This document shows, piece after piece, positions 15,733 to 25,964 of a DNA stretch of 64,000 nt. A model generated the notes under the pieces. It was given only the letters and a program-made list of their open reading frames with translations, searched no databases and was not told the origin of the DNA. Made by a program: the position numbers and the translations under genes. Source of the stretch: Planococcus sp. 107-1. Lineage in GTDB: Bacteria > Bacillota > Bacilli > Bacillales_A > Planococcaceae. The stretch's first letter is position 1, and the number at the start of each line of letters is the position of its first letter. The DNA lies in the NCBI RefSeq assembly GCF_021513255.1, contig NZ_CP090977.1, forward strand, positions 1,860,001-1,924,000, in the 5' to 3' direction.

Positions 15733-16596
15733 CTACTTTTTCCACGTATTTGCGAGATCCATAAACAAGTCGCGTTCGCTTTCATCTTCGAGCTTCTCAG
15801 CTATCGCATAACGGACCGCCCGCAGCGGATCCATATGCTCTGCCAGCGCAGTGGCATCGAGCAAGCTTCTAATGGAAGCTGCTTCTTCTGACAATAGCCC
15901 ATTTTGAACTTGTTTCATCAAGTCCGATGCCAAATCGAGCATAAAAGTTTTCAAGCCGGAATTCGCATCCGGAAATTCACGGTCCCATAATTGCTGCAAT
16001 TGCTCCCCCGTCAAATACGGGATCGGGTACGCGATAAAGCGGTTTTTTAATGCTTCATTCATCGGGGCCGTTCCGATATAGCCTTCGTTTATAGCGGCAA
16101 TCACCCCAAAATCAGGATGTGCTTCTATCACTTCTCCTGTAAAAGGGTTGGTCATCATGCGGCGATAATCCAATACGCTGTGGAGGATCGGCAAGGTTTC
16201 CGGTTTTGCCATATTGATTTCGTCAATATAAAGGAAATGGCCATTTTTCATCGCTTTTACGACCGGGCCTTCCACGAATTCAATCTGGCTTTCCCCATTT
16301 CGCTGCGTTAAAGTTTTAAAGCCTAAGAGCGCTTCTGCATCCAAATCAACCGAACAGTTGATGCTTTGCATCGGCTGGCCAAATTGGGCTGATATGCTTT
16401 CAGCAAGCTTTGTTTTTCCTGCGCCCGTCGGCCCTTTCAGCAATACCGGCTTCTGCAGAACGACAGCTGCCAATATATCCTGCCAAAGATTTTCGTCCGG
16501 AGCGATATACCCTCCGGCCGCAATCAATTTTGTGTCATCGCCATAATCTTTGCCCGTTCGATTTCTTTTATCAATTTCCTGATCCATTAAAGCCAT
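15733..16596 (-). CDS. yojN: MoxR/NorQ-family AAA+ ATPase (YojN-like)
   Basis: AAA+ ATPase of 287 residues with Walker A GPTGAGKT near residue 57, Walker B FLYIDEINMAKPE near residue 117, sensor 1 in GVIAAINEG and an arginine-rich lid region. It belongs to the MoxR group that works with VWA proteins as complex-specific chaperones. It lies directly upstream of the VWA gene (nine-base gap), so the two form a two-gene operon. The preceding gene on the same strand is separated by a terminator. Confidence 0.88.
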   Translation of the reverse strand: MALMDQEIDKRNRTGKDYGDDTKLIAAGGYIAPDENLWQDILAAVVLQKPVLLKGPTGAGKTKLAESISAQFGQPMQSINCSVDLDAEALLGFKTLTQRNGESQIEFVEGPVVKAMKNGHFLYIDEINMAKPETLPILHSVLDYRRMMTNPFTGEVIEAHPDFGVIAAINEGYIGTAPMNEALKNRFIAYPIPYLTGEQLQQLWDREFPDANSGLKTFMLDLASDLMKQVQNGLLSEEAASIRSLLDATALAEHMDPLRAVRYAIAEKLEDESERDLFMDLANTWKK

Positions 16597-16615
16597 GTAT
16601 TCTCCCTCTTTTCAA

Positions 16616-16650
16616 AGAAAAAAACCGATGAGCTGGCACCGGCTTTCATC
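16616..16650 (-). terminator. Terminator of the small DUF6501-like gene
   Basis: GATGAGCTGG (16627-16636) and CCGGCTTTCATC (16639-16650) form an imperfect stem; on the minus strand GGTTTTTTTC follows. Confidence 0.7.
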
Positions 16651-16652
16651 CA

Positions 16653-16850
16653 TTATTCAAAATAAGTTTTGTAAAATCCGCCAACTTTGCCCGTATTGTC
16701 CACGACAAAGATGAATTCTTCCGTTTCATTTTTCACTTCGTATGTTTTGCCTTCAGTCAAAACATTGGAAACCAAAAATTTCGCTGCATTTGTATGGGTA
16801 CAGGTTACTGTACGGATTGTCTCTTTTGTCAGCCATTCGTTGTGAATCAC
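16653..16850 (-). CDS. Small conserved protein, DUF6501-like
   Basis: A 65-residue soluble protein with a probable small beta-barrel pattern: TVTCTHTNAAKFLVSN then GKTYEVKNETEEFIFVVDN and a C-terminal GGFYKTYFE. I recognise it as similar to a conserved Bacillales family (DUF6501 from memory; the number should be checked). I choose the GTG at 16850 as start because AAAAGG lies nine bases upstream, whereas the ATG at 16859 touches the Shine-Dalgarno. Function unknown. Confidence 0.6.
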   Translation of the reverse strand: MIHNEWLTKETIRTVTCTHTNAAKFLVSNVLTEGKTYEVKNETEEFIFVVDNTGKVGGFYKTYFE

Positions 16851-16906
16851 ATGCCTCATCCTTTTCTATATGTCTACCTTCAGTATAAGGAAAAAACGAT
16901 AAAAAT

Positions 16907-17506
16907 TCAATTGCGCTTATTGCTGCCGGTTTTCTTGCTCCAAAGCAAACGGACCGACACCAGCAAAACGACAATTACAGACAGCGCAATGAAAAACATC
17001 TGGAGGTTTTCAAGGATGGATTGGTAGGCGTATGGAAACGTCCGTCCGATATTGAAATAAACAAGCATCCAGATAAAGCCAGCCGTATAGGCATAAAGCA
17101 TATACGATGCGAAAGGATAACGGTTCGCACCGACAACATACGGCATAGCCCACCGGATTCCTGGCAAAAAGAAACTAAACGAAATCGCTAATGGTCCATG
17201 CTTTTCAAGGAACTCTGAAAAACGGGAAATCACGCCTGCTAGCCGCGTGCGATTTAACCGGTGTATTAAACGGTTGCCAAGCATCCGCCCAATGAAATAA
17301 GCGAAGCTATTGCTCGTGATCAGACCCAGATACGCGGAAATAAACGCGTAAACCGGCTTAAAATAACTGACTTCCGTCAAAACCCCAGAAAAAGCGGCAG
17401 CCACTTCATTTGGAATCGGCAAGCCGAACAGCAAGAGCCAATTAAAAATGAACATGCTCACATAGCCATATTCCTTCACTAATTCCACAAAAAAACTGAT
17501 GTCCAT
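16907..17506 (-). CDS. DedA-family membrane protein
   Basis: A 199-residue member of the DedA (SNARE-associated, PF09335) family: lipid scramblase or flippase-type proteins, some of which recycle undecaprenyl phosphate. Seen are the re-entrant loop phrases LLFGLPIPNEVAAAFSGVL and FFLPGIRWAMPYVVG with the conserved Glu, Arg and Pro residues, and about four transmembrane helices. The ATG at 17506 follows AAGGCGGTGG; the ten-residue upstream extension is unlikely. It lies alone after the odhB terminator. Confidence 0.87.
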   Translation of the reverse strand: MDISFFVELVKEYGYVSMFIFNWLLLFGLPIPNEVAAAFSGVLTEVSYFKPVYAFISAYLGLITSNSFAYFIGRMLGNRLIHRLNRTRLAGVISRFSEFLEKHGPLAISFSFFLPGIRWAMPYVVGANRYPFASYMLYAYTAGFIWMLVYFNIGRTFPYAYQSILENLQMFFIALSVIVVLLVSVRLLWSKKTGSNKRN

Positions 17507-17549
17507 GGTTCCCACCGCCTTCAACCGCTGTCTCATCTATCATCGCATA

Positions 17550-17585
17550 AGAAAAGGGAGCCCTGCAAATGCAGAGCTCCCTTTG
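17550..17585 (-). terminator. Terminator of odhB
   Basis: On the minus strand AAAGGGAGCTCTGC pairs with GCAGGGCTCCCTTT (one G-U), followed by TTCTTATG; 17553-17566 with 17571-17584. Confidence 0.85.
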
Positions 17586-17600
17586 TAAAGGAAATACTTC

Positions 17601-18872
17601 TTAAGATTCTAATAGAAGATCTTCCGGGTTTTCGATTAATTCTTTTACCATTTTCAGGAATCCAACAGAATCGCTTCCATCGATTACACGGTGGTCATAA
17701 GAAAGAGCCACGTACATCATTGGACGGATTTCGATTGAATCGCCGATTGCTACCGGACGTTTCTGGATTGTGTGCATTCCAAGAATCCCTACTTGTGTAC
17801 CGTTCAAGATTGGCGTTGACATCAATGAACCAAATACACCACCGTTAGTGATTGTGAAAGATCCACCTGTCATATCGGCAATTGAAAGTTTTTTATCGCG
17901 TGCTTTTTTAGCAAGATCTGCAATGCTTTCTTCAATTTCAGCAAAGTTTTTCTTGTCTGTATCACGGACGATCGGCACTACTAGGCCTTCTTCAGTAGAA
18001 ACTGCGATACCCACATCATAGAACTGTTTCAATAGAAGATCAGTGCCATCTAATTCAGCATTTACGTATGGATACTTTTTAAGTGCTGCAGTTACTGCTT
18101 TTGTGAAGAATGACATGAAGCCTAAGCGAGTTCCGTCATGGTCTTGCTGGAACTTGTCTTTTTTGCGGCTTCTAAGTGCCATAACGTTTGTCATATCGAT
18201 TTCGTTGAATGTTGTCAACATCGCAGTAGACTGGCGTACTTCAAGCAGGCGTTTTGCGATTGTTTGGCGGCGGCGAGACATTTTCTCGCGCACAATGCGG
18301 CCGCTTTCTTCATCTGAAGAAGGAGCTGAAGCTTTTGGCGCTTCCGCTTTTGCTGCTGGCGCACTCGCTGCAGCCGGTTTAGAACCGTGAGCTTCCACGT
18401 CTTGGACGCGAACACGGCCCATTGGATCAACTGGTGAAATGGCAGCAAGATCGATGCCTTTTTCACGAGCTAATTTGCGTGCAGCCGGACTTGCAATGGT
18501 ACGGTCAGTAGAAGATTGCTCTTCAATTGCCGGTGCTTTTTCGTTCGCTTCCATTGTTGCAGGAGCTTCTGATTTAGCTGGCTCTTCTGATTGTGCAGGA
18601 GCTTCTGTTTTTGGTGCAGCTGCTGCGCTTTCGCCTGAACCTTCGCCAACGATTGCGATGACTTGTCCAACTTCCACAGTATCGCCTTCTTGCGCCAAAT
18701 GCTCTTGGACAACTCCGGCTTCTTCGGAAATTACTTCAACGTTTACTTTATCTGTTTCGAGTTCAACGATGAATTCTCCTTTTTCAACTGTTTCGCCTGG
18801 TTGTTTAAGCCACTGCGCAATCGTTCCTTCTGTAATCGATTCTGCTAATTCTGGTACTTTGATCTCTGCCAC
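17601..18872 (-). CDS. odhB: Dihydrolipoyllysine-residue succinyltransferase, E2 of 2-oxoglutarate dehydrogenase
   Basis: E2 core of the 2-oxoglutarate dehydrogenase complex: transfers the succinyl group from the lipoyl arm to CoA in the TCA cycle. The 423-residue protein has an N-terminal lipoyl domain with the lipoylated Lys in [11 protein letters not shown] near residue 43, an Ala/Pro/Lys-rich linker, the peripheral E1/E3-binding domain near residues 128-165 ([15 protein letters not shown]), a second linker, and the acyltransferase domain ending in the catalytic [12 protein letters not shown]. It follows odhA by 90 bases in the same operon and ends in a terminator. Confidence 0.97.
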   Translation of the reverse strand: MAEIKVPELAESITEGTIAQWLKQPGETVEKGEFIVELETDKVNVEVISEEAGVVQEHLAQEGDTVEVGQVIAIVGEGSGESAAAAPKTEAPAQSEEPAKSEAPATMEANEKAPAIEEQSSTDRTIASPAARKLAREKGIDLAAISPVDPMGRVRVQDVEAHGSKPAAASAPAAKAEAPKASAPSSDEESGRIVREKMSRRRQTIAKRLLEVRQSTAMLTTFNEIDMTNVMALRSRKKDKFQQDHDGTRLGFMSFFTKAVTAALKKYPYVNAELDGTDLLLKQFYDVGIAVSTEEGLVVPIVRDTDKKNFAEIEESIADLAKKARDKKLSIADMTGGSFTITNGGVFGSLMSTPILNGTQVGILGMHTIQKRPVAIGDSIEIRPMMYVALSYDHRVIDGSDSVGFLKMVKELIENPEDLLLES

Positions 18873-18962
18873 AAAAAATTCCTCCTTAGAATATCCCGTT
18901 CTTAACCGTTCATCTTATTGTATCAGACACTGCATGGGAAAAGCTTCCCCTTCATGAAAGGA

Positions 18963-21785
18963 TTATGCTTTTGCCAATGCTGCATCGATAATCCGAGTTT
19001 GTTCCGCTTTATGAGCTTCTCCGTCGCCTTCAGCTGGGCTTTGGCGTTTGATGCGTCCGTAATACGAGACGTCTTTGCCTGCAGCGATTTCACGAAGATA
19101 TGGCTCTGCAAAAGTCCATGAACCCATGTTTTGCGGTTCTTCCTGTACCCAGCCAAGCTCTTTGACATTCGGATAGCGGTCAACAATCGCCTGGATTTTC
19201 TCTGCTGGGAATGGGTAAAGCTGTTCAACACGGACAATATGTGCCCAGTCATAGCCTTTTCCATCTTTCACACGTTCAGCCAGATCGATCGCCATTTTGC
19301 CGCTAGCGAAAAGAATGCGTTCCACTTTTTTGTCTTTTGTTCCCATTCCAGGCTGTTCAATAACCGTCTGGAAATGGCCCTCTGTCAAATCATCCACTTC
19401 CGCCCCTACTAATGGGTGGCGCAATAAGGATTTAGGCGAAACGATAATCAATGGGCGGATTGCCTCTTCGCTCAGCATTTTTGCTTGGCGGCGAAGAATA
19501 TGGAAATAGTTCGCTGCACTGGACAAGTTGGCTACCGTCCAGTTGTTTTCAGCTGCCATTTGAAGATGGCGTTCAAGTCGAGCGCTTGAGTGCTCCGGAC
19601 CTTGGCCTTCGTAGCCGTGCGGAAGAAGCATAACAAGTCCGGACTTTTGTCCCCATTTAGAACGTCCAGCAGAGATGAACTGGTCGAACATCATTTGCGC
19701 CATATTGGCGAAATCTCCATACTGAGCTTCCCAAATGACCAATGCATTTTCATTTTCAACATTATAGCCATATTCGAATCCTAAAACGGCCGATTCGGTT
19801 AATGGGCTATTGTATACGACAAAGGAAGCATTTGCTCCAGAGATATGGTGAAGCGGAACAAGTTCTTTCCCTGTTTTATCGTCATGCAGCACAAGGTGGC
19901 GATGAGCGAAAGTTCCGCGCTGCGCATCTTGCCCTGTTAAACGGATTGGATGTCCATCTTGCAGGATGGCGCCAAACGCCAATGTTTCTGCATGAGCCCA
20001 ATCGATTTTGCCTTTTCCATTAAACGGATCTTCACGGCGTTTCAGAATTCGGGCTAATTTGCTGAATACGGAGAAATCACTTGGCCAAGTCAGCAATTCT
20101 TCGTTCATTTTTACAAGTACATCTTTATCGACGCCAGTAGGAACTTCCGGATAGCCGTTTAAGACTGCTTCTGGCATCGTCAATTTCGGTGCATCATCTG
20201 TTTTGTTTTCTTTCACACGGTCATAAGCTTCCTGCATTTCTTTCTGTGTATCAGCATCTAATGCTTTCACATCGTCTTCTGAAAGAACTTTTTCTGCAGC
20301 CAACTGCTGTCCATATAATGCGCGGACAGTGTCATGCTTATGGACTTCATGGTACATCATCGGATTCGTCACTAACGGCTCATCCATTTCGTTATGACCA
20401 TAACGGCGGTAGCCGATCAGATCAACCAAAATGTCTTTGCCGAATTTTTCGCGGTATTCAAACGCAAAACGCGCAACTGCGATAACTGCTTCCGGATCGT
20501 CTGCATTCACATGGATTACAGGAACTTCAAAGCCTTTTGCAGGATCCGAGGAATAATGAGTCGATCTGGAATCGTATTGCTCCGTCGTAAAGCCGATTAG
20601 ATTGTTGGCGATTACGTGGATCGAACCACCGGTCTGGAATCCGCGGATGCGGCTGTAGTTTAACGTTTCCGTTACAACGCCTTGTCCTGGGAATGCAGCA
20701 TCCCCGTGAACCAAAATTGCATAAGCTTTTTTAGAGTCGATCGCAGCAATGCCCTGCTGATTTGTCGTTTCCTGTGCAGCACGTGTTTGCCCTACAACTA
20801 CCGGACTGACGATTTCCAAATGCGACGGGTTGTAAGCAAGTTTGATGTTCGTTCCTTTAGGTGAAGTATAAGCCGCACCCATATGGTATTTCACATCGCC
20901 GAACCAGCCTTTTGTAATTTGGACAGATCCGTCTTCAGGCAGGAAAGCTTCGTCTCCGACATGAGCAAAGCCGGCAAACATCATTTCGTATGGCTTATGC
21001 AAAATGTGTGTAAGCACATTTAAACGACCGCGATGCGCCATCCCGATCATGATTTTTTCTGTTCCTTTTTCTTCTGACAAACGAACCAGTTCATCGATCA
21101 GCAAGACCAATGTGTCTACGCCTTCAATCGAGAAACGTTTCTGGCCGACAAAAGTACGGTGGACGAATTTCTCGAAACCTTCAACACGAGTCAAAAGATC
21201 CAAAACTTCTTTTTTCTTCTCTTGGTCTAATGAAGGTTTGAATTCACCAGCTTCGATTTTCGCTTGAATCCAACTGCGTTCCTGCGGTTGAACTATATGG
21301 GAAAACTCGAAAGCGACTTTGTCCGTATAAAGCGATTTCAAATACGCAATGGCTTCTAAACCATTTGAAACATTGTCAGGTGCTTCTGAAAGAAGCAATG
21401 AAACCGGCACTTCTCTTAAGTCTTGTTCCGTTAAGCCATACGCTGACGGTTCTAAACGGGAAGTATCTTTTGGCTGGTCATTTAACGGATAAATATCAGA
21501 CGCCAAATGGCCGTGTGCACGAATCGCTTCTGCTAACTGCACTGCAGCCAATACTTTTCCGAATTTGTTCGGTTCAACAGTCCCTGCTGCTTCAGAAATT
21601 TCCTGAGTTGCTGAAGGTTGGCTGTTTTCAACAGGTGGTCCATATTGTTTGAACATCTCCGCAAATTCCGGATCGAGCAATTCCGGCGATTCTTGGTAAA
21701 TGTCATACATCTCCATGACATAGCCAAGGTTCGGGCCTGTAATGGAACTCCATGGGGATTTTGCATCTGAATAATTGCTAGACAT
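18963..21785 (-). CDS. odhA: 2-oxoglutarate dehydrogenase E1
   Basis: Thiamine-diphosphate enzyme decarboxylating 2-oxoglutarate and passing the succinyl unit to OdhB. It has 940 residues, the normal length for the Bacillales form. Seen are the N-terminal E2-interaction region with WSSITGPNLGYVMEMYD, the ThDP-binding site with HGDAAFPGQGVVTETLN and VIANNLIGFTT, the TPP-associated MAHRGRLNVL, and the C-terminal transketolase-like domain with LPHGYEGQGPEHSSARLER. GGAGG precedes the ATG. No fully convincing promoter was found in the 235-base upstream spacer. Confidence 0.97.
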   Translation of the reverse strand: MSSNYSDAKSPWSSITGPNLGYVMEMYDIYQESPELLDPEFAEMFKQYGPPVENSQPSATQEISEAAGTVEPNKFGKVLAAVQLAEAIRAHGHLASDIYPLNDQPKDTSRLEPSAYGLTEQDLREVPVSLLLSEAPDNVSNGLEAIAYLKSLYTDKVAFEFSHIVQPQERSWIQAKIEAGEFKPSLDQEKKKEVLDLLTRVEGFEKFVHRTFVGQKRFSIEGVDTLVLLIDELVRLSEEKGTEKIMIGMAHRGRLNVLTHILHKPYEMMFAGFAHVGDEAFLPEDGSVQITKGWFGDVKYHMGAAYTSPKGTNIKLAYNPSHLEIVSPVVVGQTRAAQETTNQQGIAAIDSKKAYAILVHGDAAFPGQGVVTETLNYSRIRGFQTGGSIHVIANNLIGFTTEQYDSRSTHYSSDPAKGFEVPVIHVNADDPEAVIAVARFAFEYREKFGKDILVDLIGYRRYGHNEMDEPLVTNPMMYHEVHKHDTVRALYGQQLAAEKVLSEDDVKALDADTQKEMQEAYDRVKENKTDDAPKLTMPEAVLNGYPEVPTGVDKDVLVKMNEELLTWPSDFSVFSKLARILKRREDPFNGKGKIDWAHAETLAFGAILQDGHPIRLTGQDAQRGTFAHRHLVLHDDKTGKELVPLHHISGANASFVVYNSPLTESAVLGFEYGYNVENENALVIWEAQYGDFANMAQMMFDQFISAGRSKWGQKSGLVMLLPHGYEGQGPEHSSARLERHLQMAAENNWTVANLSSAANYFHILRRQAKMLSEEAIRPLIIVSPKSLLRHPLVGAEVDDLTEGHFQTVIEQPGMGTKDKKVERILFASGKMAIDLAERVKDGKGYDWAHIVRVEQLYPFPAEKIQAIVDRYPNVKELGWVQEEPQNMGSWTFAEPYLREIAAGKDVSYYGRIKRQSPAEGDGEAHKAEQTRIIDAALAKA

Positions 21786-22021
21786 TAAAAAACCTCCAAC
21801 TATTTTGCCTTATGGCAGTCGCTATTATTATATGTGTACCTTCAATATTTTATCACGCCAACGTGGATACATAAAGCGAAGGCGCTCATCGCTTGAAGAA
21901 CAAATTTCCATATCAATCTTACTACTTCCAGTAAAAAAAACAATGGTTTTTAGTGAAAATATTCACATAAAGCTTTTTAAAGCGCTTTCATGCCTTCAAC
22001 ACCCGATATTAATGGGATTTC

Positions 22022-23680
22022 CTAGGATTTTTCTTCTGTTCCTTGATAATAAAAAACAAGATTTCTGCCATTTCTTTTCGCTTCGTATAAGGCGTGGTCC
22101 GCCTGATTCACTAATGTTTCCAGCTCGGCTGCATTTTCAGGGTAGATTGAAACACCGATTGTTGCTGTCGGCGAAAAATGGATGCCTTCGATTTCCCAGC
22201 CGATTTGCAATTCCTTCTTAATCCGATCGATGATCCGGTCGATTTGGTTAGCGGCATCTTCCGGATCAAGTCCAGCCAACGCAACTAAAAATTCATCGCC
22301 GCCTATTCGCGCCACCATATCTTGTTTGCGCAAACTGTTTTGAATGGACTGGCCAAAGCGGTAAATGAATTCATCACCTACATCGTGGCCGTATTTATCA
22401 TTCACACCTTTGAATCCATCGCCGTCCATATAAAGTATGGCAATCCAATCCCCGGTTTCATCTGCCCGTTTTTTCATTTCCATAAACTCTTGGACTATCA
22501 AAAGCCGGTTCGGCAATTTCGTCAGCCCGTCATGATAAGCCATAAAATGCAGTTTCTGTTCTAGCGCTTTACGATCGGTAATATCAAACATTATGGATAA
22601 TAGCTGATAAACGTTTCCGTTGTATCTGGTTAATGGCACGATGGTCGTATCCACCCAAAAATGGCCGCCGCTTTTTGTTAGGCTTTTCAGTTCGCCCCGC
22701 CAAATTTCACCGGACAGTACCGTCTTAGTGATTTCATCGAATTCTTCGTCTGTCATGAACGCCTTTCCGATTCCCTTGATGTTTGATTCGATCAATTCTG
22801 ACCGATCAAAACCTGTCAAGTTCTTGAAGTTATCATTCACATAGACGATATGGCCGTTTGGCTTCCACATGCCAACAAGAGCCGCATAGTTCAAAGCAGA
22901 CTTATAGCTTTCCAAAACATTTTCGGTCTTCTTCAATTCTTCTATCAGTTCTGCTGCATTATTCAACTCCCGCAAAACGATGTGGAATGCACGGATAACT
23001 TTGCCCTCGTATACCGGCGAGTAATTAACTGAAAAAAAGCTGTCTCGCCATTATTTTTTCTTTCTGCTGATTACGGTATGCTGTGGACTTTCACCTGCTT
23101 TAAAATTTTTCAGCTCTTCTGTAATATTCTGAAACGTATAATCGTCCACAAATGGAAGTTCGCTATAATGTTTACCGGCCCATTGCTCTTTTTGGATATT
23201 GAACGTTTCGGCATACATGTCATTCATCCCGAAGATGGTAAAGTCCGAAGATAAGGTGATCATCGGGTCTAACGAGTCGCGAATGAGAGATTGGTAAAAC
23301 AAGTATCCCTCTTCCACCTTCTTTTGCTGTGTGACATTTTTAGTAATGGCCAGAATGTAACAAATGCCAGCAGCGAAAATCGGAGTTACTCTTGTTTCAT
23401 TGGCCGCATGGTTCTCGCTGAAAAGATTATAATCCTGATAGGTATACGATTTCTTCATTTGTATGGCAGTGAGATAAGAACGCTTTATCTCCTCTGCTAA
23501 TTCTGCAGGCATGCTTTCATCTACAGAAGATCCAGTAAGGTCCTGCTTGAAAACGGCCGTGCAAGCCGGGTTCACATATTCATAAATAAAAGTATCCCCT
23601 TCTTGCCGCATGAAAAAAGCCAAATCTTCCGAGCTTCCATACAGCAAGTCCAATTGTTCCATAGTAAAAGGTTTACGCAT
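22022..23680 (-). pseudogene. PAS-PAS-PAS-GGDEF diguanylate cyclase, interrupted by one stop codon
   Basis: Read without interruption the frame gives about 550 residues: two or three PAS sensory domains followed by a GGDEF diguanylate cyclase domain making the second messenger c-di-GMP. The frame is broken only by a TAA at 23051-23053, inside a PAS core; the same frame continues at once with WRDSFFSVNYSPVYEGKVIR, a normal PAS continuation. The cyclase half keeps the catalytic RIGGDEFLV. No membrane segment is seen, so it is cytoplasmic. A restart at the TTG near 22975 could still produce the PAS-GGDEF half. The ATG at 23680 follows AAAAGAG. A nonsense mutation or a sequencing error are both possible. 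Confidence 0.8.
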
Positions 23681-23698
23681 ACGCAGCACTCTTTTCTG

Positions 23699-24651
23699 TT
23701 AAACGAATTGTTTAGCTTTCTCTGCAACTTGATCGATGAATCGCTCGTAATCTTCCTGTTCATCAAAAGTCTCTGCTGAAAGGAATTTGCTGTCCTTCAA
23801 TTCTTCTGCCCACTCGAAACGATGGCTTGAAAGATAGGTGGCATTGCCGGACAAAGCAAGCTTGAAGTCTTCGCCATCTTTTTCCACTGTGCATTTCACC
23901 ATGCCTCCCGGATTGTAAACCGTAACTTCTCCGTAAGGGACAATACCCGATAAACAGCTAATTAAAGCTGAAGCGGTCATGGCAGTTCCGCATGCATTCG
24001 TAAAACCGACGCCGCGCTCAAACGTCTTGACGAAAATTCCGGTTTCCACTTTGGTCACATAGCTGACGTTAACGCCGTCAGAAAAGTATTCATTCGGGCC
24101 GTTAAACGTTTCCGCCCATTTTCTTTGGTGGCTATCGTCTTCTTGATAAGCTTTTGGCACAATACCGATCAAATGCGGATTCGGCACTGCCACTGCTGAA
24201 AAATTGATTTCCTCTGAAACAAAAGACAGCGGCTTCATCAGCCACTCGCTGTTGGCTAGATAAGACATCGGCAAATCAGCCAATTCAAATGAAACCGGTG
24301 AAATCTCCACTGCATACATGGCATTTCCATCTGCAAGCGGCTGTTCTTTTTTCACTGCCAATGAAGCTTTCATCGTTTCAATCACTGCTTCGTCCAATCC
24401 GTCCGCTCGCATACATAGCGTGCAACGCATCGTAAACCATTGCCGCACATCGACGCTTCCGATCCGTCCCGGTTAAAGACCCGCATTTTCGCATGGTCTT
24501 TTTCTGAAGGCAGAACAACCAGCAAGCCGTCGACTGAAGAATCCATTTGAGATAACTGGAGAGTCAATTGATCGTAATGTTCAATTTCTGGACCTTCCAA
24601 CAAGTAAAACGTATTCATGGAACCATGGACTTTCAATAAGGTAATTTCCAT
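23699..24651 (-). pseudogene. dapF: Diaminopimelate epimerase family gene, with apparent one-base deletion
   Basis: Cofactor-independent epimerase of the DapF family, converting LL- to meso-diaminopimelate on the lysine and peptidoglycan pathway. The N-terminal part (start 24651) holds the first catalytic cysteine in ASMCGNGLRCVARYVCE; the C-terminal part, in another frame, holds the second in FTNACGTAMTAS. The frames join near 24403-24408 if one base is added, giving about 317 residues. GGAGTG precedes the ATG. Its place after murG suggests a cell-wall precursor cluster. Because both halves are perfectly conserved, a sequencing error is likely and the gene is probably functional. Confidence 0.85.
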
Positions 24652-24725
24652 TTCTTCACTCCTGGCTGAAATTTTCCCTTTAAAGGAACGTTCTTTTGAA
24701 TCTGGGTCTCCCGTACAAAACGTTC

Positions 24726-25819
24726 TTATTTTTTGATATAGCGGGCTTTTGAGTGGGCAACCACTAGTTTGGCCATTTCGCTCGCTGTTTTCGGAGGTTC
24801 GGCCAAGGTCATGTTTTCCACAAGCAAATCTTCGTCCATATGAAGCTTTTGCATTTCTAGAAGGAAATTTTCCGGCGTCAATTCCTCTTCTTCTATCACA
24901 TGCGCAAAGCCTTGCTGCTTAAATAATTGCGCATTTAAAATTTGATCCCCACGGCTTTTCTGCCGCGACAACGGTATGAGGAGCATCGGTTTTTTCAATG
25001 CCAAAAATTCAAAAATCGAATTCGATCCGCTCGTGACACGACAAAGTCAGTCATATGAAGCAAATGTGGAAGTTCAGTCGTAACGTACTCGAATTGGCAA
25101 TAATTTGGAAAAATCTCTAAAGAAGCATCCAAATTGCCTTTTCCGCATAAATGGATGACATTATAAGCTTCCATTAAAGCCGGCAAGTTGCTGCGGATGG
25201 CTTCATTGACCACTGCCGACCCTTGGCTTCCGCCCATAATCATCAGTACCGGCAAGTCAGCTGTAAAATGGCATAATTCTTTCCCGATTTCGGCTGATCC
25301 TTCCATCAGTTCACTGCGGATAACGGAACCGGTGCAAGTCGATTTTTCTGCTGGCACATGTTTCAGCGTTTCTTTAAAGACAGTGAAGATATGGTTAGCG
25401 AAAGGCATCGCAATTTTGTTCGCAAGCCCAGGTGTTACATCGGACTCATGGATAATGACAGGAATGCCGAGCATTTTCCCCGCCATGGCAACCGGTACTG
25501 AAACAAAGCCGCCTTTTGAAAAAATCGCTTCCGGCTTTGTCTTTTGGATAATCCGCAACGCCTGAACTAAACCTGCACCTACCCGGAAAGGATCCGAAAA
25601 GTTTTTCATGGAGAAATAGCGTCTCAATTTGCCGCTGGAAATGGCATGATAAGGCACCGCTGGAAATGCCTCCGGAATCAGTTCACTTTCAATGCCGTCT
25701 TTTGACCCGATATACTCGACGTTGAAATCGAGCTTCTGCAATTCCGGAAGAATGGCCTGGTTCAGGGAGACATGTCCTGCAGTGCCGCCGCCTGTCAATA
25801 AAATCGTTCTTTTCTTCAT
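24726..25819 (-). pseudogene. murG: MurG-type UDP-GlcNAc transferase, with apparent one-base deletion
   Basis: Adds GlcNAc from UDP-GlcNAc to lipid I, making the peptidoglycan precursor lipid II at the inner membrane face. The N-terminal domain has the glycine-rich LTGGGTAGHVSLN, then FSKGGFVSVPVA and IHESDVTPGLANK; the C-terminal donor-binding part ends with LIPLSRQKSRGDQ. The sequence is of the Staphylococcus-type MurG. Near 25027 the frame shifts; adding one G restores VVSRAGSNSIFEFLALKKP and a protein of about 364 residues. As MurG is essential unless duplicated, the lesion is probably a sequencing error. Confidence 0.85.
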
Positions 25820-25889
25820 CTAATATCCTACTCTCTCAAAATATCTCTTTTTTTCTCCCTTATGCGCATCAAAATGCACGAGGATTCTA

Positions 25890-25898
25890 TGCTATACT
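25890..25898 (+). promoter_or_regulatory. Extended -10 promoter of the MATE gene
   Basis: TGCTATACT is an extended -10 element (TATACT at 25893-25898). No clear -35. The predicted start of transcription is about 60 bases before the ATG. Confidence 0.55.
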
Positions 25899-25919
25899 TA
25901 GGCTAATTTGAATTTTTGA

Positions 25920-25940
25920 CGTCCGTTTAACATTCGGACG
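25920..25940 (+). promoter_or_regulatory. Small hairpin in the MATE gene leader
   Basis: CGTCCG (25920-25925) and CGGACG (25935-25940) form a six-bp stem with a nine-base loop, between the promoter and the GGAGG of the MATE gene. Function unknown. Confidence 0.4.
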
Positions 25941-25964
25941 GATGGTCTTACTGGAGGATGGATA

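Noticed and set aside
18439..18957. 172-residue plus-strand ORF antisense to odhB
   Set aside because: It is the Ser/Ala-rich shadow of the lipoyl and linker regions of odhB; no ribosome binding site and no recognisable domain.
21786..22021. odhA promoter
   Set aside because: A TATAAT is present on the minus strand but the only -35 candidates are too near or too far; not called.
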